In this document: positions 22,886 through 34,614 of the stretch, one piece after another
How positions within the stretch are numbered: position 1 is the first letter of the stretch
Layout: each line of letters opens with the position of its first letter
Source: Catonia carolina
Lineage: Eukaryota > Arthropoda > Insecta > Hemiptera > Achilidae
DNA: 64,000 bases
Direction: 5' to 3'
NCBI GenBank assembly: GCA_035578175.1
Contig: JAQMRL010000014.1
Location: forward strand, 17,330,995 to 17,394,994
Made by a program: the position numbers and the translations under genes
The notes under the pieces: model-generated
The model's input: only the letters and a program-made list of their open reading frames with translations
What the model was told of the DNA's origin: nothing
Database searches by the model: none

Positions 22886-23815
22886 CGAGGTTTGGTTATT
22901 AAATAAAGAGACTGCCGTTGTAAAGAAATTTATTTTAATTTTATAAATTATCGCTTATTGTCACCTTCAATAGACACTCCTTCTATATCCCTACAACGCT
23001 CCATGCGAATTTTCCATTGTTGGAAACAGTGCTGGAAGCCATCTTATGTCAGCTTCTTCTGGACACATGCCGCTTTCTCTTTTACGGCTTCCGCAGACTC
23101 AAATCTTGTTCCTTTTAATGCATATTTCACCTTAGAGAACAGGTAGAAGTCATATGGTGCAAGATCTGGTGAATAAGGTGGATGTTCTAACACTGAGATG
23201 CTTTACTTGGCTAGGAACCTCTTTACACATAACGCGGAATGAGCTGGCGCATTGCCTTGGTGGAGAACCCAGGATTTGTCCTTCCACATTTCGGAGCGTT
23301 TTTTCCTTACTCTTTGACGTAGTTTAGAAAGTACCTCAAGGTAGTAATATTGATTAATTGTTTGACTGTCAGGAACCCAGTGAAGGTACACAATCCCATG
23401 GATATCAAACAAAATCATCATTGCTTTTAATTTAGAATTGCTCATTCGAGCTTTTTTGGCTCTCGGTGAAGTTCGGGTCTTCCAGTGCACGGATTGGCGT
23501 TTTGTTTCCGGATCATAAGTAATAAACCACGTTTCATCACATGTTATTATCTTCTACCTGTTCCCTAAGGTGAAATCTGCATTAAAAGGGACAAGATTTC
23601 AATCTGTGGAAGCTGTAAAAGAGAAAGCGGCACGTGTCCTGAAGGAGCTGACAGAAGATGACTTCCAGCACTGTTTCCAACAATGGAAAATTCGCATGGA
23701 GCGTTATAGGGGTAGAGAAGGAGTGTATATTGAAGGTGACAATAAGTGATTATGTATAAAATAAAAATAAATTTTTTTTACAACGTTAGTCTCGTTATTT
23801 AATAGCCACACCTCG
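22886..23815 (-). mobile_element. Mariner derivative with two 3' ends (copy 2)
   Basis: TA flanks it at 22884-22885 and 23816-23817. The left arm (22886 to about 23552) is antisense mariner from the 3' end up to the TCDE block. The right arm (about 23553-23815) is sense and starts at TTCTACCTGTTCCCTAAGG. The outer 260 bp of the two arms are inverted copies of each other. HQGNAPAH replaces HQDNAPAH, so the second catalytic Asp is lost. The transposase N-terminus is absent. Its junction is the mirror image of that in the copy at 28395. Confidence 0.9.
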
Positions 23816-24091
23816 TATAGTCATCGATAGTCACCACAGGGTCTGTCGGTACACCGGCAAAGATCGTAGGAGAAGTATTGAAAGTCGGCAACACAGTAAC
23901 TAATTAGAGGGGGTGACAGATTTTCGAAAATCGGATACTAACGTATACCTCATTAGACGTTACCATTAATCTTGCATTAACTCTTTATAGGACAGTACTA
24001 CGGGGAAAATAAATATGTTGTAAAATGTTAAATTTTGTTGTATACGGACTTGAGTAATGTATTTCTAGTGCCAAAACAGTATGATATTTTT

Positions 24092-25027
24092 ACTTTCTCT
24101 TGCCTATATGAATATATAGGAAGGAAAGTATTGTTTTCATGTCGATTTTTCGAAATCGAGTTTTCACCGGATCTATACGTTATCAGACCCCCTGAACCCA
24201 AAAAACATGTTTTTAGCGATTGGTCTGTGTGTGTGTGTGTGTGTGTGTGTGAACAGAATATCTCAAGAACGGAACACCGTACGAACTTGAAACTTGAAAC
24301 GTAAGTTACATATCACTACTGGACCCGACACGAACATTTTCATCAAAATCGGTCAACCGGAAGTAGTAGTTTATTCGTATAATTTTTCACTTTTTTGCGA
24401 TTTTCTCAAAAACTAGTCCTACGATTTTTTTTAAAATCAACTGGTTTACTACATTTTTTATGCTCTACAATATAGGGTAGGCGCCATGTTTGCTGAAATT
24501 CTGCTTGAGGCTGTTTTTACGTAAAAACATTTTCTTTTTAAGATTGCGGCTTTAATATGCATTTTAGCGCAAAACGTTATATAATAAAAGTTGTAGAGAA
24601 TGTAAAATTCTACAACTTTTATTTCAAACATTTTTTTGTATAACGCTTAGTTTAGCGGTAATTTGCGATTTTCTGTTTTTTTTCTCACGAAAACGTGAGA
24701 AAAATCGATTTTTTTAACATTTCGGTCTTAGTATGCATTTTACGACAAAAGTGTATATAGTTAAATTTATAGAAAATTAAAAGATCTACAACTTTTGTTT
24801 AGAGCATTTTTCTCTACAGAGCCTAGTTTAGCGTGAAAGCGTGATTTTCCGTATTTTTAAGCCAAACTGAGTTCGATTGTCATTTTGCGTCATTCACTCA
24901 TGATTAAAATAAGGTTTTGTTTTTGAGGTTAGTTTTTGTTTATTTCTAATATTTTATTAATAATGTTAGGTTTATTATTAATTATTTGCATTGGCAAGAG
25001 AAAGTTGTGTGAGTGTTTCACACCAGA
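24092..25027 (+). mobile_element. Family A (HINE-like), reference-quality copy
   Basis: 936 bp. 5' end ACTTTCTCTTGCCTATATG, then an imperfect palindrome CCTATATGAATATATAGG, then a short GT tract (24225-24251). The 3' end has GGCAAGAGAAAGT (the inverted partner of the start), then hairpin GTGTGAGTGTTTCACAC and CCAGA. T runs lie on both sides. It has no coding frame. Confidence 0.9.
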
Positions 25028-26112
25028 TTTTTTTTTATGTTAAACCTTGGTAAATAGTATACTTACTACTTTTACGAAGGCTTAACATAAACATTCCTTG
25101 GTAAGTAGTAGACTGTAGGCCTACTTACCAAAGAAACGTTTATTGAAATGGGAATTACATAATGTTTAGTGGTAAGAATGGTTATTAAAACAACTTGTAG
25201 TCCTATATAACAGAACAATTTTTAGAATAATTTATCTCGACTTTATATTAGCATGAATGCTTTACTGTAAAAAACTCAAATTTTCTAAGCGCTGTACAAA
25301 AGTAACAACAAAACAACACGGTTGCGTACGCTGGTATGAATTATTACTACATTCGTGTAATGAAGCAAATGGTCGCTGCGCACTAATTTGAAAATGTTGG
25401 TAGCCTACTTAACAGAAAAAAATCTATAAAATCATAAAATGCCAATAGGGTTCAACTGCATAGCTTATTCTTTAAAAAAAATCGATCTTATTGCCAGTGG
25501 TAAGTATACTTACCAAAGACGTATAAAGGGTTAAATTTATAGTTATTGATAAATAGATATTCAAATTATTTAAATAAACCCATCAGTTAAATGTTTATAA
25601 ATTAAATAAGAATTTATTTAACGTGTATACTCAAATAAGTGGTACATCTGGATTTAAATTATTAACAACGGATGATTGTTGAATTCAGCAGAGAAATGTT
25701 ATTGTTGAAGAGTGCTTTGAATTTAGAAGGAGCCGTTGTTGTCTTCTCCAACGAGGTTGTCGGTGTGTAAGAAGCTTTTTAAAACCGATGGTTTGGTGTT
25801 TTGAATGCCAGGATTTGTGAATTATTTACTAGGTAACAATTGAAAAGCTTGTTGTAAGCTGTTCAAGCGTCTATTTTCAAATGAGAAGGAGGAAAGATAA
25901 CAATACGAAGGAGTTGTTCTTCACGTAAGGGTTATCTGCATAAGATATTTAACGTTACAAGGTACTATAGTACTTGTAGTAAGTAAAGGCGGATGTTCCC
26001 TAAACTTTTATCACTATTTCATTCCTGACAATGACGTAGCCAACATACAAGACTTGTATTAATTAACAACGTAGTAGTTAATTTTGTTGGTTGTGACTTT
26101 GTGAAAAAAATC
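25028..26112. other. Unassigned; contains GGTAAGTA-type sequences
   Basis: AT-rich sequence without a supported gene. Several TACTTACC/GGTAAGTA motifs occur (25060-25130), and a 16-bp palindrome GGTAAGTATACTTACC lies near 25498. Confidence 0.4.
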
Positions 26113-26124
26113 ATTAGTATTTAT

Positions 26125-26448
26125 TACTAGTTAACCCACCGGGTTGGTCTAGAGGTAAAGTCGTCACCAAAATCAGCTGTTTAACAGCTGATATTCGGAG
26201 ACGAAGGTTCCTGGTTCAAATCCTAGTAAAGTTAGTTACTTTTATACGGATTTGAATACTAGACAGTAATTACCGGTGTACTTTGATGGTTGGGGTTCAA
26301 TTAACCATACTCTCTCAGGAATGGTCGACCTGAATCTGTACAAGACTGCACCTCATACACATCAAACTCATCTCATTGGGTCATGGGGTTGCTTATTGTT
26401 TTGAATTGAACAGATTGCAACATACACATATTAAGGAATAAAAAAAAA
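26125..26448 (+). mobile_element. Family C tRNA-derived SINE
   Basis: The head reads CCCACCGGGTTGGTCTAGAGG, then AAAATCAGCTGTTTAACAGC (hairpin), then GGTTCAAATCC (B box). The tail ends AGGAATAAAAAAAAA. The 12-bp duplication ATTAGTATTTAT lies at 26113-26124 and 26449-26460. It is the + strand partner of the copy at 4590. Confidence 0.9.
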
Positions 26449-26483
26449 ATTAGTATTTATATTAAAACTATGTTATTTAATTT

Positions 26484-26860
26484 CTGCCCATAACAGACAG
26501 GTAGAGCGTCAAATTATTTACACTCAATCTGTTCGTTGCAGGGCTAAAAAAATAGTTCTGTTTTTATTACATGGTCAGCCAATTAAATGACTGAATCATT
26601 TTAAAACAAAAGAGGTAAAGGTGCAAAATACACTAATCAGAAAGTAATGAATTTCATTATACAGCCAGATCCTGTGGTGAATGAAGTGAAGGTGTCATTT
26701 GCAGAGTGGAAAATATGTGCTTTTCAGAGAGCCCGGCATGTTTATAAGCGTACTTTTCTATTTAGTGAGGAAGGTTTGGTATACCACCCTACTCCGCTTT
26801 TTACTAACTAAAGCCTCTGCAGGTTCAAACCAGGTTTTCAGCTGATGACCTAAACAACAC
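26484..26860 (+). mobile_element. Family B SINE with target-site duplication
   Basis: It runs from CTGCCCATAACAGACAGG to GATGACCTAAACAACAC. A 14-bp duplication with one mismatch (ATGTTATTTAATTT / ATGTTATTTTATTT) lies at 26470-26483 and 26861-26874, which supports insertion by target-primed reverse transcription. Confidence 0.85.
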
Positions 26861-26924
26861 ATGTTATTTTATTTGTTATACAGGGTAGTCCATTCATCGG
26901 TCCCCAATATTTACGGAAATCGGA

Positions 26925-27070
26925 AGAAAGGTTTATGGAATAAGAAACCTGCAGACAAAAACCATTCGAAAGGATTACTTCATGGAAATAAATAAAAACA
27001 AAACGAAAGTGTTGAGCAGCAGAAAGAGTGATTTATAAGAGATCAGCAATTTAAAAGTAAGCAACGAAAA
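26925..27070 (+). pseudogene. RTE reverse transcriptase scrap
   Basis: It matches the stretch after the FADD block of the RTE pseudogene at 12585 (KDYFMEINKNKTKVLSSRKS pattern), with stops. It is joined directly to a family A fragment. Confidence 0.6.
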
Positions 27071-27074
27071 TGAA

Positions 27075-27542
27075 TATTAAAGCAGCAATCTTAAAAAACC
27101 AATTTTTTACGTGAAAACAGCCTCTCCAAGAATTTCAGCAGGCATGACGCTTACCCTATCTTGTAAAGCATAAAACATTTAGTAAACGTGGCGATTATAA
27201 AAAAAAAACTTAGAACCAGTTTTTGAGAAAATCGCAAAAAAGTGAAAAATTACACGAATAAACTACTTCTTCCGGTAGACCGATTTTGATGAAAATGTTC
27301 GTGTCGGGACCGGTAGTGGTATCTAACTTAAGGTTCACGTTTCAAGTTCGTACGATGTTCCGTTCTTGAGATATTCTGTTCACACACACATACACACACA
27401 CACAAACAGACCAATCGCTAAAAACATGTTTTTTGGTTTCAGGGGGTCTGAAAATGCGTAGATCCGGTGAAAACTCGATACCGAAAAATCGACATGAAAA
27501 CAATACTTTACTTCCTATATATTAATATAGGCAAGAAAAAGT
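27075..27542 (-). repeat. Family A 5' part, reverse
   Basis: It begins at the ATCTTAAAAAACCAATTTTTT motif in mid-element and runs to the 5' end GGCAAGAAAAAGT. The GT tract is short and broken (27380-27405). Confidence 0.8.
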
Positions 27543-27639
27543 AAAAAGAAACAAGAAAAATAAAATTGAAAAAAGCCGTCTATGATAAAAGTTGATATTT
27601 GGGGCGAAAAGGTTTTTTAATTCATTTTCACAAAGGCAT

Positions 27640-27818
27640 CTTACTGATGAGTTCACCTATGCACCTATATAATATGCATACGTACATAATTACATAACAT
27701 ATACATGGGCATTCATAAGTACAAATGTACTATGTAATACTGTGTATTCGGATTAACCGGAATTTTGATTTTCCAAGGTGGGTATAGCCCGAATAATCGA
27801 GGTTGGACTGTAATTGGT
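27640..27818 (-). repeat. Pogo/Tigger-like terminal fragment
   Basis: The inverted end ACAGTCCAACCTCGATTATT and the CGGTTAATCCGAATACACAG segment recur at 36405-36557. This resembles pogo-type termini. No coding part is present. Confidence 0.55.
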
Positions 27819-27912
27819 AGACCATGAGATAAGAAAGTACTATTTTTTGTAACCCTAGAAATAAAAGATCGAGTGCAAATAATTTAACACTCCAAATGAC
27901 TGTTATGAGCAG
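27815..27912 (-). repeat. Family B fragment
   Basis: It matches the family B 5' part in reverse (ATTGGTAGACCATGAGATAAG to ACTGTTATGAGCAG). Confidence 0.6.
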
Positions 27913-28280
27913 ATATTATAACTAATAAAAATGTATATGTTGAAGGTTATTATTACTTGAAAGCAATTGAAACACTTGCTATATGGTATTTTGTGAAATT
28001 TATTTGACAAGTTCAGAGACAACGGATTCAGTTTACTATAATTTCATTGTAATACTTGGTTTCAGATCAGGATTAGTTGATAAAGGTAACACACAAAGAT
28101 ACAATGTTGGAGAAAGGAGGCCCGTTCTGTTGTAACCTGCGTTGAGACCGTGTAAAATTGATCTGTGAATATAGGCCAGTTATTTCCCACGGGGATTATT
28201 TCCCATCGGATAATTCAGTAAGCGTTAACCAATACCATCGAAGAATACAAATTAAAGGGAGTTACAGGTTTATCGAGACA
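27913..28280. other. No recognised feature
   Basis: Intronic sequence between a family B fragment and the duplicated flank of a mariner derivative. Nothing recurrent was seen. Confidence 0.4.
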
Positions 28281-29408
28281 TAAATTCACGTGTATAGTTC
28301 TACCATCTCTAATAATACCAATATTGTTAAACGTGTTCCATTTGTATAAAACATAGCTGTATTCACATTTTACTGTCTCTGGCCTTTATGAATACGAGGT
28401 GTGGCTATTAAATAACGAGACTGACGTAAACAATTTTATTTTAATTTTATACATAATCGCTTATTGTCACCTTCAATAAACGCTCCTTTTCTATTCCTAC
28501 AACGTTCCATGCGAATATTCCGTTGTTGAAAACAGTGCTGGAAGTCATCTTCTGTCAGCTTCTTCTAGACACGTGCCGCTTTCTCTTTTACAGCTTCCAC
28601 AGACTCAAATCTTGTCCCTGTTAATGCAAATTTCACCTTTGGTAACAGGTAAAAAATAATGTTATGAAACGTTGGTTTTTTACTTATGATCCGGAAACGA
28701 AGCGCCAATCCATGCACTGGAAGAGCCGAACTTCACCGAAAGCCAAAAAAGCTCGAATGAGGAAGTCAAAATTTAAAGCAATGATGATTGTTTTTTTTCA
28801 TATTCATGGGATTGTGTACCTTCACTGGGTTCCTGAAGGTCAAACAATAATTAATCAATATAACTACCTTGAGGTACTTTCTAAACTACGCCCCAAATTT
28901 GTAAGAACAAATCATGGGTTCTCTACCAAGACAATGCGCGAGCTCATTCCGCATCATTTGTCAAGATGTTTCTAGCCAAGTAAAGCATCTCAGTGTTATA
29001 ACATCCACCTTATTCACTAGATCTTGCACCATGTGACTTCTACCTGTTCCGTAAGGTGAAATCTGCATTAAAAGGGACAAGATTTGAGTCTGTGGAAGCT
29101 GTAAAAGAGAAAGCGGCACGTGTCCTTAAGGAGCTGACGGAAGATGACTTCCAGCACTGTTTCCAACAATGGAAAATTCGCATGGAGCGTTGTAAGAATA
29201 GAGGAGTGCATATTGAAGCGGACAATAAGCGATAATGTATAAAATAAAAATAAATTTCTGTACAACGTCAGTCTCTTTATTTAATAGCCGCAACTCGTAA
29301 ATTCATGTGTATAGTTCTACCATCTCTAATAATACCAATATTGTGAAACGTGTTCCATTCGTATAAAACATAACTATTAACATTTTACTTTCTCTGGCCT
29401 TTATGAAC
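28281..29408. repeat. Direct duplication of about 110 bp flanking a mariner derivative
   Basis: 28281-28394 (TAAATTCACGTGTATAG to GGCCTTTATGAATA) recurs at 29298-29408 with a few changes. The mariner sits exactly between the two units. Each unit ends in the first about 20 bp of a family A element. Confidence 0.85.
28395..29297 (+). mobile_element. Mariner derivative with two 3' ends (copy 3)
   Basis: TA lies at 28393-28394 and 29298-29299. The left arm (28395 to about 28654) is antisense 3' end, stopping at the TTACCTGTT region. The right arm (about 28655-29297) is sense from the GTTATGAAACG block (where TCDE would be) through the degraded DNA-contact and HQD region to the normal 3' end. Reverse-complementing the whole gives the same arrangement and the same junction as copy 2. 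Frameshifts show that it is non-coding. Confidence 0.9.
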
Positions 29409-29509
29409 GAAAGTATTGTTTTCATTTCGATTTTTCGAAGAGTTTTCACCGTATATAGGGTACATGTTGCTTGACCCCTGAACCAAAAAAAACATGTTTT
29501 TAGCGATAG

Positions 29510-29599
<90 letters not shown>

Positions 29600-30380
29600 G
29601 TGTGTGTGTGTGAACAGAATATCTCAAGAACTGAACATTGTACGAAGTTGGAACTTTAAGTACCACTAGAGGATCCGACACGAATATTTTCATCAAAATC
29701 GGTCAACCGGAATTAATAGTTTTTCGTGTGTGTTTTTACTTTTTTGCGATTTTCTCAAAAACGGCTCCTACGATTTTTTTAATCACCTTATTTACTATAT
29801 TTGTAATCTCTACGAGATAGGGTAGGCGCCATGACTGCTGAAATTCTTTGGCGAGGCTGTGCTCACATAGAAAAAAACGGGGTTTTTTTTAAATTGCGGC
29901 CTTAATCGGCATTTTATCGCATAAATGTATAACCAAAGTTGTAGAAAATTAAAAAACCTACAACTTTTACTGCAAACATTTTTTGTATACCACTTAGTTT
30001 AGCAGTAATTAGTGATTAACTTTTTTTCATGAAAATAAATGTAATAAATCGATTTTTACGATTTTGGCCGTAGTTTGCATTTACCGACAAATATTGATAT
30101 AATCCAATTTATAGAAAATTAAAAGATCGACAACTTTTATTTAAAGTGTTTTTCTCTACAGAGTTTAGCGTGAAAGAGTGATTTTCCGTATTTTTAAGCC
30201 AAACTTAGGTTAATTTTCATTTTGCGTCTTTCACTTACGAAATTTTAATCATGATTAAAATTAGGTTATGCTGATTGAGGTTAGTTTTTTGTTTATTTCT
30301 AATGTTTTTTTACTAATGTCAAATTATATTATTAATATTTGCATTGGTAAGAGAACGTTGTGTGAGTGTTTCACACCAGA
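29387..30380 (+). mobile_element. Family A (HINE-like) copy with CT plus GT tract
   Basis: It starts ACTTTCTCTGGCC and ends GGTAAGAGAACGTTGTGTGAGTGTTTCACACCAGA. The usual GT tract (29556-29613) is preceded by about 40 bases of (CT)n (29512-29555), unlike the other copies. Confidence 0.85.
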
Positions 30381-30449
30381 TGGTTTTTATTTCATAATTA
30401 CATTCGTTCAGATAATATTCCTATTACGGTGCTGATGAATTTTTGCTGG

Positions 30450-31540
30450 AAAATCACTTTAAAAGTAGGCTCTGTAGAGAAAATTACATAAAAAAAAAAT
30501 TGTAGATCTTTTACTTACCTATAAATTGGATTGTATACATTTTTGTCATTAAATGCATACTACGGTGGAAATATTAAAAAGTCCGATTTTTACAGATTTT
30601 TATGAAAAAAACCACAACAGAAAATCACTAATTACCGCATTGTACAAGGAAAGTTTGGAATAAAAGTTGAATGTTGATAATTTGTTTATTACTTTGATCA
30701 TATACACTTTTGCCCTCAGATACATATTAAGGCCGAAATATTAAAAAAAAAAAAACATTTTCTACGAGAGCACTACCTCCCAAGAATTCCTTCTTCTTCT
30801 TCTTCTTCTTCTTACTATCAAGGATTAGGCATACGCCTGTTCCGAACTCACAAACCATCTTTCACTCTACAGAAACACGAGACATTCCAACCCGTACATC
30901 TCGACTACTGCTATCTTCTTCGAGGTCTTCCCACCTCCCTTCTACCTGGAACATATTCCGTCACTTATAGAGGTATTCTCTCCTCTGGCATTCGTTCCAA
31001 ATGTTGCCTCCATTGATTCCGGTACTCCTCCACTTTTTCATTCAAGCTAAATACACCCAACTCGGATCTAATTTCTTCGTTATGTATTAGATCCAGCCTC
31101 GAGCAGCCCTTCACCCTTCTTAAAAACCTCATTTCAGCTGCTTGGATCCCAAGAATTTCAGCAAACGTAATGCCTACCCTATCATGTAGAACACAAAAAA
31201 GTAGTAAATGAGTCAATTTAAAATAAAAAATAGGAGCGATGTTTGAACAAATCGCAAAAAATTGAAAATTACGATTAAACTACTACTTCCGGTTAACCGA
31301 TTTCGATGAAAATGTTAGTGTCAAATCCTCTAGTAGTATCTAACTTAAGTTTCAAGTTTCAACTTCGTACGATGTTCTATTCTTGAGATATTCTGTTCAC
31401 ACACGGACCAATCGCTTAAAACAAGTTATTTTTGGTTCAGGGGGTCTGAAAACGTGTAAATCCGGTGAAAACTCGATTTCGTAAAATCGACATTAAAACA
31501 ATACTTTCCTTCCTATATATTCATATAGGCACGAGTAAGT
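30450..31540 (-). repeat. Family A copy interrupted by an RTE tail, reverse
   Basis: The family A body runs 30450-30788 and resumes at 31147, reaching the decayed 5' end GGCACGAGTAAGT. The GT tract is almost lost (CACACACGG at about 31400). An RTE 3' end sits inside, with an 11-bp duplication of family A sequence. Confidence 0.8.
30789..31146 (-). mobile_element. RTE LINE 3' end with target-site duplication
   Basis: The minus-strand frame reads AAEMRFLRRVKGCSRLDLIH, then SELGVFSLNEKVEEYRNQW and HLERMPEERI, the conserved C-terminus of insect RTE-type LINE proteins. It ends in GAAGAAGAA repeats. The duplication TCCCAAGAATT lies at 30778-30788 and 31147-31157. It is strongly 5' truncated. Confidence 0.9.
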
Positions 31541-32225
31541 AAACAAGTAGAGTCAACGGAGGTTCAAAGGAATTTTTTTAAAAAACCACATCTTAGCGTT
31601 GAACAGTATAATAAATATACTATAAAAAAATACTATTAAAAAGATAAATATATATGATAAATCTATTTAGTAAATATCTTTCTATAAAACCTTTTAAAAG
31701 TTTGAAAATTTAAAAAGAATGATGAAAGTAAAAAGCAGGGACAATTCCCAATAGATCGGTGTCGCTTCATTTATAAAAATTGCTCTCAGTTATTTAAGAC
31801 AGTAAAAGGATTTATGTTTTTAAATCTATTTATTTTATATTCGTCGAATATAAATTTCTTTTAAAACCGACAAACTTTAATACTGAATATTAAAAGTTTT
31901 AAAAGTCACTTTAGTATAAATAAATTTTAAATTTCAAAGTATGCTTTAATACTGAATATGTTTAAACCAATTAACAAGCAATAAATCACACAGAAATACT
32001 TTTCTGTGTAATTCCTGAATTTTTGACCGATTTCGATGTTATTTCCTCTACAGTTACAATAATATTTTATGTGAGGAACAATTTCAATGATTAAATATGA
32101 TAAAAAATTAACCAATTTTAATGCATGTTTATTTACTGGAATTCATGTGAAGTAAAATTATAATACAAGGAGAGTCATCGAAATGTATACAGGTATTGTC
32201 TTTTTAGTTATTAACATTATGATAT
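31541..32225. other. No recognised feature
   Basis: Very AT-rich intronic sequence. No gene or recurring repeat was seen. Confidence 0.45.
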
Positions 32226-32229
32226 TTGA

Positions 32230-33412
32230 GAACAGAAAAAAAGAACAAAGGGGAGAGAGAGAGAGACAGATGGAGAAAGAGTGAGATGGAATGGGACGGA
32301 TAATAAGAGAACGGAGTAGAAGAACCGATCGAGAATGAAAGGACGTGGAGAACCAGTAAAAAAGAGAGCAGAGAGATGGGTGAAAGGAAAGAAAGAGAAA
32401 GGGAAAGAGTGGAAGGCAGAGAAAGACAGAGTGAACGGACGAGAAACGGAGAAGCACAAAGAGAAGAGTCCAGAGAAGGAGTAGGGAAGAAGTGGAAAAC
32501 GAGGTGGGGAAGGAGATACAGCTACAATGAGAGAAAGGTACAGGGAAAGAGAAAGAGTGAGAGAGGGGAAAGAGAGAGAGAGAGAGTGGTAGAGATATAG
32601 AAAGAGAGAGAGAGAGTGGTAGAGATATAGAAAGAGAGAGAGAGTGGTAGAGATATAGAAAGAGAAAGAGAGAGAGAGAGACAGAATGAGTGAGAAACGG
32701 GGAAACACAAAGAGAAGAGTCCAGAGAAGGAGTAGGGGAGAAGTGGAAAAGAGAGGTGGGGAAGGAGATATAGAGCTACAATGAGAGAAAGGTACAAAGA
32801 GAGGGAGAGAGAAAGAGAATGAGTGAGAGAAAGGAGAGAGAGCGCGGTAGAGATACAGAAAGAGAAAGAGAGAGAATTAGATAGGGGAGAGGGAGGAGGA
32901 GATAAATAGAGTGAGAGAGAGGGGGAAAGAGAGTGAGAAATGGAGAGGGAGGGAGCCAAAAGGCAGAGGCAAAAAAAGAGAAAAAGAGATCGAGATAGAG
33001 AGGAATAAAAGGTAAAGGGAGGAGAGAGGAAGAAATGGTCGAGAGAAAAAGAGTGAACGGAAAAGTAGAGGGGTAAAGAGAGCGAGAAAGGGGTAAGAAA
33101 GAGAGAGCTACAGACAGAGAGGGGGACAAATATAGACAAGGAGTGGACGAGATAGGGGAAGATGAAAGGGGGTGAGAAAGAAAGAGTGGAGTAGAGAGGT
33201 GAGAAGGAGACGGATAGAGGGGTTTCGGGGTTAAAGAGGGTGACTGGGAGGGTCGGAGACAGAGAGTGAGGGAAGAATGAGGGGATAGGAGGGAGTAAGA
33301 GAACAACGAGAGGGAGGAGGGTTGGGGGAGTGTGAGATAACTATGAAGGAGAGAAGAAGGAGTGATAAAGGTGGAGGGAGAGGAAAATTTTGAGGGAGTT
33401 GGCGGGAGGATT
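32230..33412 (+). repeat. 1.2-kb purine-rich tract
   Basis: The + strand is about 90 percent A and G by eye, built from GAGA and GGAGAAGTGG-type words. A unit of about 250 bp is partly duplicated: the CACAAAGAGAAGAGTCCAG segment occurs at about 32455 and 32706. The long serine/leucine-rich frames on the minus strand are a by-product of composition, not genes. The minus strand (CU-rich) is in the neuroligin pre-mRNA. Confidence 0.9.
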
Positions 33413-33854
33413 TGAAATTTGGTGTTAGAGTATTTATTCAAGAACCATAATTCAGTGTCATTAATTTCGGGTCACATAACAGCTGAAAAGACATCAAAAC
33501 AGTTATCGCATTAAGTAACTCAAAACTTCAGCTATATGTGTTCTGTAATTTAGTAAAGTGTGTGTGCAGTACATACGACACTAAGATACTGCACAAACTT
33601 TGCTTTACTTTGAGACCGAAAATTGTTCAACTAATTTCATCCTACCTTCTAAGTACCCCCAAGCGTTGTGAATTCAAATTAGCTGTGAATAGTTCAGCAT
33701 CACTCTCTCTCTTTCTGTAGATGTCACACCGGTAATAACTTTTAATATGTCTTGAAACAACCAAGAAAATTATTCATCTTTTAGTTTCCGTTCATTAAAA
33801 AAAATTACAAAGAAAAGTAGACAGCTTTTATCAGGAGCAGAATTCTACAATAAT
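33413..33854. other. No recognised feature
   Basis: Intronic sequence between the purine tract and a family B copy. No recurrent element was seen. Confidence 0.4.
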
Positions 33855-33864
33855 GCAAGGTCAT

Positions 33865-34262
33865 GCCCATAACAAGCAAATAGAGTATTAAATTATTAGC
33901 ATTAGATCTGATAATTTTTCTAGCTACAAAAAAGGTTCTGTATCTTATCAAAATGGTCAGCCAATTATACGAGTATGTCTGATGCAGTTAAGAACAGAAG
34001 AGGCAGAGGTGTAAAATACACTAATTAAAGTTATCTCCTGAGAATGAATTTATTTTGACAGCCAGACCCTGTGGTGAATGAACTGAAGTTGACATTTGCA
34101 GGATGGAAATTAGAGCTTTTCAGATGGCCCGACATGCTGGTAAACATACTTTTCCATTCAGTGAGGAAGACATTTGGTAAACCACCTCACTTCTCGTTAT
34201 ACTTAGTAAAGCCTCTAGAGGTTCAAACCAGTTTTTCAGCTGATGACCTGAACAACAACAAC
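33865..34262 (+). mobile_element. Family B SINE with AAC tail and target-site duplication
   Basis: It runs from GCCCATAACAAGCAAATAG to GATGACCTGAACAACAACAAC. A 10-bp duplication with one mismatch (GCAAGGTCAT / GCAAGGTTAT) lies at 33855-33864 and 34263-34272. GGTTCAAACC lies near the 3' end. The AAC repeats at the 3' end act as the tail. Confidence 0.85.
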
Positions 34263-34614
34263 GCAAGGTTATCTCTCTGCCACTTTTGGTATTACAAGAG
34301 GATTTCGTCCTCTTGTAAGTATGGAATGAGGAGAGCTGGAAGTTGGTCGCTCAGTTTGCGGAGAGGGTGGTTGGGAGACTGCGGAAGGAGGAAACATTTG
34401 GAGATCAGCGGGATCGCCCTCTCTCACAGTAAATTAATACTGTCCCGATCTCAGAAAGTAGGCACACTAATTTCCTCAGCTGGTGATGAAAGAGATGAAT
34501 GAAAGTGAAAGAGTGAGTGTTGGTCAGTGACAGCGAGAGGGGAATTAGGCTCCCTTCCACGCCGCGCTGACAGTATGTAAATTTTTGAACCCAACATTTC
34601 CCCTGTAGTACTAC

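Noticed and set aside
26913..27070. Host exon
   Set aside because: It matches the post-FADD part of the RTE pseudogene at 12585-13519 and contains stops.
32158..33441. Long Ser/Leu-rich open frames on the minus strand
   Set aside because: They are products of the GA/CT composition: all frames are open together and the sequence is low in complexity.
34071..34502. 143-residue frame
   Set aside because: Its first half is a family B SINE. The open frame is accidental.
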